NCBI GenBank assembly: GCA_019454665.1
Contig: JACFNW010000079.1
Location: 1 to 8,089 of the forward strand
From: Fimbriimonadaceae bacterium
GTDB taxonomy: Bacteria > Armatimonadota > Fimbriimonadia > Fimbriimonadales > Fimbriimonadaceae
Direction of reading: 5' to 3'
DNA: 8,089 nucleotides
The notes beneath the pieces are model-generated. The model was given only the letters and a program-made list of their open reading frames with translations. It was not told the origin of the DNA and did no database searches. Position numbers and translations under genes: made by a program. This document shows, piece after piece, positions 5,801-8,089 of the stretch. Each line of letters opens with the position of its first letter. Within the stretch, counting starts at the first letter, position 1.

Positions 5801-6148
5801 GAGACAAGCCCGGTGGACGATACGCCCCGCAAGAGAGAGGCCTTTCGGCGCAACTCTCACGTGCCCTGGCCGACTCCGAAGAGTCCGCACTCGCACAATC
5901 TTCGACCTGGGCACAAGGCCCGTTGCGGTCGAAACCGATCTCAAGTCATTGCTTCGGCGTTGCCGCCTCAGCGCCCTACCGCGATAGTCCTAACCAGACT
6001 AACAGCAAGATGGCTTGCTTTCGGTGTTGCAGAAGCTCAAACCCCGCTGCGAGAGCGGCTTTCGAGACATCTACTGAGCCGATTCCTCCGGATACGGGGA
6101 GGACGTTTGCTTTCGCTCTCTGCGGCTCGATCCCGCCGCGTCGGCTAC
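5778..6148 (-). ncRNA. Candidate structured RNA (or structured leader of the S41-M1 operon), class unknown
   Basis: This stretch has no convincing gene. Read on the minus strand, 5' to 3', it contains: GAGCCG/CGGCTC (6076-6128) enclosing TCCTCC/GGAGGA (6084-6103); CCGCT/AGCGG (6044-6058); AGCAAG/CTTGCT (6004-6019); GCT-GA-GGCG paired with CGCC-GA-AGC around a GCAA loop (5951-5972, tandem G-A mismatches); TTCGACC/GGTCGAA (5901-5933) enclosing GGGC/GCCC; GACTC-UUCG-GAGTC (5872-5885); GAGAG/CTCTC (5835-5858) enclosing GCC-GAAA-GGC; and GGCGC-GAT-GCGCC (5788-5800) followed after 5 nt by TTTTT. GNRA and C(UUCG)G loops occur in this orientation only, which supports the strand. A good promoter lies at the expected place. 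Ends are estimated from the promoter and the T-run. I found no match to RNase P, tmRNA, SRP or 6S RNA landmarks. GC-rich DNA forms short hairpins by chance, so confidence is moderate. Confidence 0.42.
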
Positions 6149-6154
6149 ACAAAC

Positions 6155-6183
6155 ATCGTATCACGACTTTCGCCAAATGCCAA
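6155..6183 (-). promoter_or_regulatory. Sigma70-type promoter with extended -10, driving the 5710-6148 region
   Basis: On the minus strand, TTGGCA (6178-6183, five of six to consensus) and TACGAT (6155-6160, four of six) are spaced by exactly 17 nt. The -10 is preceded by TGA, fitting an extended -10 (TGn). Initiation would fall near 6146-6148. It sits 42 nt after the stop codon of the 6225-7040 gene and points toward the S41-M1 operon 440 nt away. Confidence 0.55.
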
Positions 6184-6221
6184 GGACTTTTTGAGACTTC
6201 TCGCAAAAATCCGCTTTGTCC
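6184..6221 (-). promoter_or_regulatory. A/T-tract inverted repeat upstream of the promoter (UP-element-like or terminator-like)
   Basis: Runs of five A/T (6188-6192 and 6205-6209) flank GAGA/TCTC, and GGAC/GTCC (6184-6187, 6218-6221) flank the whole, forming an imperfect 38-bp inverted repeat. The tracts lie immediately upstream of the -35, where UP elements of strong promoters lie. The same repeat could form a weak hairpin after the 6225-7040 gene, but no T-run follows it on the minus strand. Confidence 0.35.
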
Positions 6222-6224
6222 ACG

Positions 6225-7040
6225 TTAGTTTTCCCCACGCAAGGCATCTTTTCCACCGCTGGAAGCGAGCACGCGGGTCACCTTGTGTTTCAGGGTCAGC
6301 TTGCGTAGCACCGGGTCGCCCTTGCCGCTGAGGGGGCGCACGGTGCTGGTGGCCGTGCTCGACATCTCGACCAGCGCGAACACGCCCCGCTTGCGGTCGA
6401 AGGTGGCCGTGCCTGTGCCGCGCATCTCGGTGTCCACGGTCGAAGCGGCCTCGGCGCGCTCCTTGACGGCGTTCCGGTTCTCGTCCTCCAGGGTGGAAAA
6501 CGACTGCGAGACGACCAACGCGATGACGGCCTGCTCGTCGGTGAGTTTCTTCACCGTCGCCTCGTAGCGCATCGGCGCGCCGCCGAAGTCGCGTTCGAAC
6601 TTCCACGTCTGGTCCTGGGCGAGCGGCCCCTCGGGCCATTCCAGGGGGATGAACGTGATGTCGGCGAGCCGGTCCTGCTCCAGACCGGGCAACTTGATCG
6701 GCAGCCCGCTGCTCTTCGCTTCGGTCTTCACGGTCTTGCCGCGCCCCGTGATGTCCACGGCATGCTTGGGGAAGAAGTCCACGACGGCTTCCAATTCGAG
6801 CGGCATCTTAACGTCGTTGAACTTGAGTTCGAAATCGGCGACCTCGCAGGTCAGGCGTCGCTCCGATTCCCTCGGGGCCACGCCTTCGACCTTCAGGTCC
6901 ATGCGGATGTCCACGGCGCCCTCGTTCCCGCCGAGGATCGGCAGATAGCCCTCGAACCGGTCTTCCATGCGGAACGTGTGGGTGTCGCCCGGGGCGAACC
7001 CGTAGGCGAGCGTGGCGAGAGCGAGGCCGAGGACAATCAT
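6225..7040 (-). CDS. Exported protein of unknown function
   Basis: I do not recognise this 271-residue protein. The N-terminus (MIVLGLALATLAYGFA, 1-16) is a short uncharged signal peptide, unusual in lacking a Lys/Arg start; the mature part begins near PGDTHTF. The remainder has no membrane segment. It is rich in alternating charged and hydrophobic residues suggesting a beta-rich fold, for example DIRMDLKVEGVA (44-55) and ELKFNDVKMPLELEAVVDFF (71-90). A later segment, GTGTATFDRKRGVFALVEMS (208-227), resembles the D-x-x-x-G turn of beta-sandwich or lipocalin-like envelope proteins. One cysteine (C65) is present, and no lipobox or catalytic motif is seen. The start is well supported by GAGGA (7044-7048 on the plus strand) five nt from the ATG. 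Its 5' end is 51 nt from the divergent phosphoesterase start, so the two genes share a promoter region. It may belong to a DUF family of secreted proteins. Confidence 0.85.
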   Translation of the reverse strand: MIVLGLALATLAYGFAPGDTHTFRMEDRFEGYLPILGGNEGAVDIRMDLKVEGVAPRESERRLTCEVADFELKFNDVKMPLELEAVVDFFPKHAVDITGRGKTVKTEAKSSGLPIKLPGLEQDRLADITFIPLEWPEGPLAQDQTWKFERDFGGAPMRYEATVKKLTDEQAVIALVVSQSFSTLEDENRNAVKERAEAASTVDTEMRGTGTATFDRKRGVFALVEMSSTATSTVRPLSGKGDPVLRKLTLKHKVTRVLASSGGKDALRGEN

Positions 7041-7079
7041 GGTTCCTCATGATATACGCCCGAGCAGGCGCGGGTGTGC

Positions 7080-7085
7080 TAACTT
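7080..7085 (+). promoter_or_regulatory. Possible extended -10 for a leaderless phosphoesterase transcript
   Basis: TGC-TAACTT precedes the ATG at 7092 with 6 nt between hexamer and start codon, so transcription could start at the ATG itself. The region before the start has no Shine-Dalgarno sequence. No good -35 is visible, but an extended -10 needs one less. The call rests on position and motif only. Confidence 0.25.
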
Positions 7086-7091
7086 TGGGTC

Positions 7092-8089
7092 ATGCGCGAA
7101 CTCACCCGTCGCGAAGTTCTCGTCGCCGGAACCGCCGTCACGCTCGGACCGAGCGTTTTTCTCAAGCGGTCAAGTTACGACGGCCTCGAATCGTTCGATT
7201 TCGCCTACTACAGCGATTCGCACGTGAGCCTTGAACGGAACCGAAAGGAATGCCGCGTGATGCTTGACGAACTCGTGGGCCGGTTCTCGCCCGCGCTGGC
7301 GATCAACGGCGGCGACGTGGTGGACTATGGCTGGTCGGGCGAATACGACCAGCACGCGCAGATGCTGGCTGGGTTCGCGTTCGCCACGCACCATATCCCC
7401 GGCAACCACGACGTTCGGTGGTCGCCGCTCGGGCTCAAGATCTTTCAGGAGCGTGTGGGTCCGCCGTTCTCGTCGTTCGACCACAAGGGCGTCCACTTCG
7501 CGCTGCTCGACAGCACCGTGCCGCTTTCGCACTGGGGCCACTACGAGTCGGCCATGCTGCGTTGGCTCGAAGCCGACCTGAAGAAGGTGGGGCGGGAAGT
7601 CCCCGTGATCCTCGCGACGCACCACTGGGTCGGACGCGAACCCGCCATGGTGGACAACGAGAAGGCGCTGATGGAGGTCGTCGAGCCCTACAACGTCAAG
7701 CTCGTCCTGACCGGGCACGGCCACAAAGACCTGCTCTGGGATTGGAACGGCGTGCTCTGCACCATGAACAAAGGCCTGTATCAGGGCAGCTACCAGCGGG
7801 TGGAGATTGACGCGGCCAAGAACACGCTCCGCCTCTCCCGAAGGGCGTCCGAACAGCCCGAGGCCTTGGCGCTCCTGGCCGAACGCGCCCTGAAGCCCGA
7901 GAAGGCGAAGAGGGAAGTCTGGGCGTTGGGCACGGTCGCTGTCGCCAAGGGGCGGCCAGTGAGCGCGCCCCCAGCGGCAACCAGCTTTGCATGGAACGGA
8001 GCGGCACCGTCGTCCATCGCCAATGGTTCTGTCCCGACCGACGCCCTGCCTCCGGGCGACAACTCGCTCGTGCTGCTGGACGATGCCGA
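7092..8089 (+). CDS. Tat-exported calcineurin-like metallophosphoesterase, cut by window edge
   Basis: The frame from ATG 7092 stays open to the right edge, 332 codons, no stop. The N-terminus carries a twin-arginine signal, LTRREVLVAG (4-13), with a hydrophobic stretch to about residue 24, so the enzyme probably folds with its metals before export. All five metallophosphoesterase blocks are present: YSDSH (40-44; D42, H44), NGGDVVDYG (72-80; D75), IPGNHD (102-107; N105, H106), LATHHW (174-179; H177) and TGHGH (207-211; H209, H211). These should bind two metal ions and hydrolyse a phosphate mono- or diester; the substrate is not evident. After about residue 250 an Ala/Pro-rich segment (276-332) follows that I cannot assign; it might begin a C-terminal accessory domain. 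The start is chosen for the Tat motif. No Shine-Dalgarno sequence is seen. It diverges from the 6225-7040 gene. Confidence 0.92.
   Translation, partial: MRELTRREVLVAGTAVTLGPSVFLKRSSYDGLESFDFAYYSDSHVSLERNRKECRVMLDELVGRFSPALAINGGDVVDYGWSGEYDQHAQMLAGFAFATHHIPGNHDVRWSPLGLKIFQERVGPPFSSFDHKGVHFALLDSTVPLSHWGHYESAMLRWLEADLKKVGREVPVILATHHWVGREPAMVDNEKALMEVVEPYNVKLVLTGHGHKDLLWDWNGVLCTMNKGLYQGSYQRVEIDAAKNTLRLSRRASEQPEALALLAERALKPEKAKREVWALGTVAVAKGRPVSAPPAATSFAWNGAAPSSIANGSVPTDALPPGDNSLVLLDDA

Noticed and set aside
5981..6058. Possible tRNA on the plus strand (hairpin GCAAG/CTTGC followed by CTCAAACC)
   Set aside because: The central hairpin has a 4-nt loop instead of 7, and no T stem can be formed around CTCAAACC.
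5778..6148. RNase P RNA, tmRNA, SRP or 6S RNA
   Set aside because: Length is suitable for the first two. However, I find no GAGGAAAGTCC core, no tmRNA tag frame, T-loop or CCA end, and no SRP apical GGAAG loop, and the fold does not show the single large bulge of 6S RNA.
5976..6206. Minus-strand 76-codon frame with a hydrophobic stretch in the structured gap
   Set aside because: It begins upstream of the predicted transcript start and overlaps the promoter. It has no ribosome site, and its composition fits an RNA gene as well as a peptide.
5044..6228. Plus-strand open frame of 394 codons running through the S41 gene into the non-coding gap
   Set aside because: Its first half is antisense to the clear S41 gene and the rest has no homology-like pattern or ribosome site. 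It does not explain the gap.
1..8089. CRISPR array, insertion sequence, integrase site or prophage genes
   Set aside because: No regularly spaced repeats, no transposase or integrase motifs, and no terminal inverted repeats with target duplication were seen.

Overview
This is an 8.1 kb piece of a GC-rich bacterial chromosome that looks like ordinary housekeeping and secretion territory. It shows no phage, transposon or CRISPR signature. A PEP-CTERM-tagged exported protein, a cysteine-free type B ribosomal protein L31, secreted S41 and M1 peptidases with a C-terminal Ig-like domain, and a Tat-exported phosphoesterase together suggest an environmental Gram-negative-type bacterium. Armatimonadota (Fimbriimonadia-like) or a planctomycete-like lineage is my best guess, held with low confidence because no phylogenetic marker is available here.

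Layout. Positions 1-765 (minus) hold the N-terminal 255 residues of a phytanoyl-CoA dioxygenase family enzyme, cut by the left edge. Divergent from it, 840-1355 (plus) encodes a small RibD-C/DHFR-fold reductase. It meets the type B L31 gene (1360-1617, minus) tail to tail, 4 bp apart. Upstream of L31 is a compact regulatory block at 1624-1707. It holds a strong intrinsic terminator for the next gene, a promoter-like sequence embedded in the same hairpin, and a second hairpin just before the L31 ribosome binding site. Positions 1725-2525 (minus) encode the PEP-CTERM protein. Positions 2610-4646 (M1 metallopeptidase) and 4669-5709 (IRBP-like S41 peptidase) form a two-gene minus-strand operon of secreted peptidases, 22 nt apart.

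Positions 5710-6224 contain no convincing protein gene. On the minus strand this stretch starts with a good sigma70-type promoter preceded by A/T tracts. It continues as about 370 nt of successive hairpins, several capped by GNRA or UUCG tetraloops in that orientation only, and reaches a hairpin plus five T's before the S41 gene. I read it as a candidate structured RNA, or a long structured 5' leader of the peptidase operon. I could not match it to RNase P RNA, tmRNA, SRP RNA or a riboswitch class I know. It is the most interesting item in the window.

Positions 6225-7040 (minus) encode an unrecognised exported protein. Divergent from it, 7092 to the right edge (plus) encodes a Tat-signal calcineurin-like phosphoesterase with all metal-binding motifs, cut by the window end. 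Most proteins here are exported, so cell-envelope or extracellular turnover of peptides and phosphoesters is the only common theme, and nothing shows that all the genes act in one pathway.
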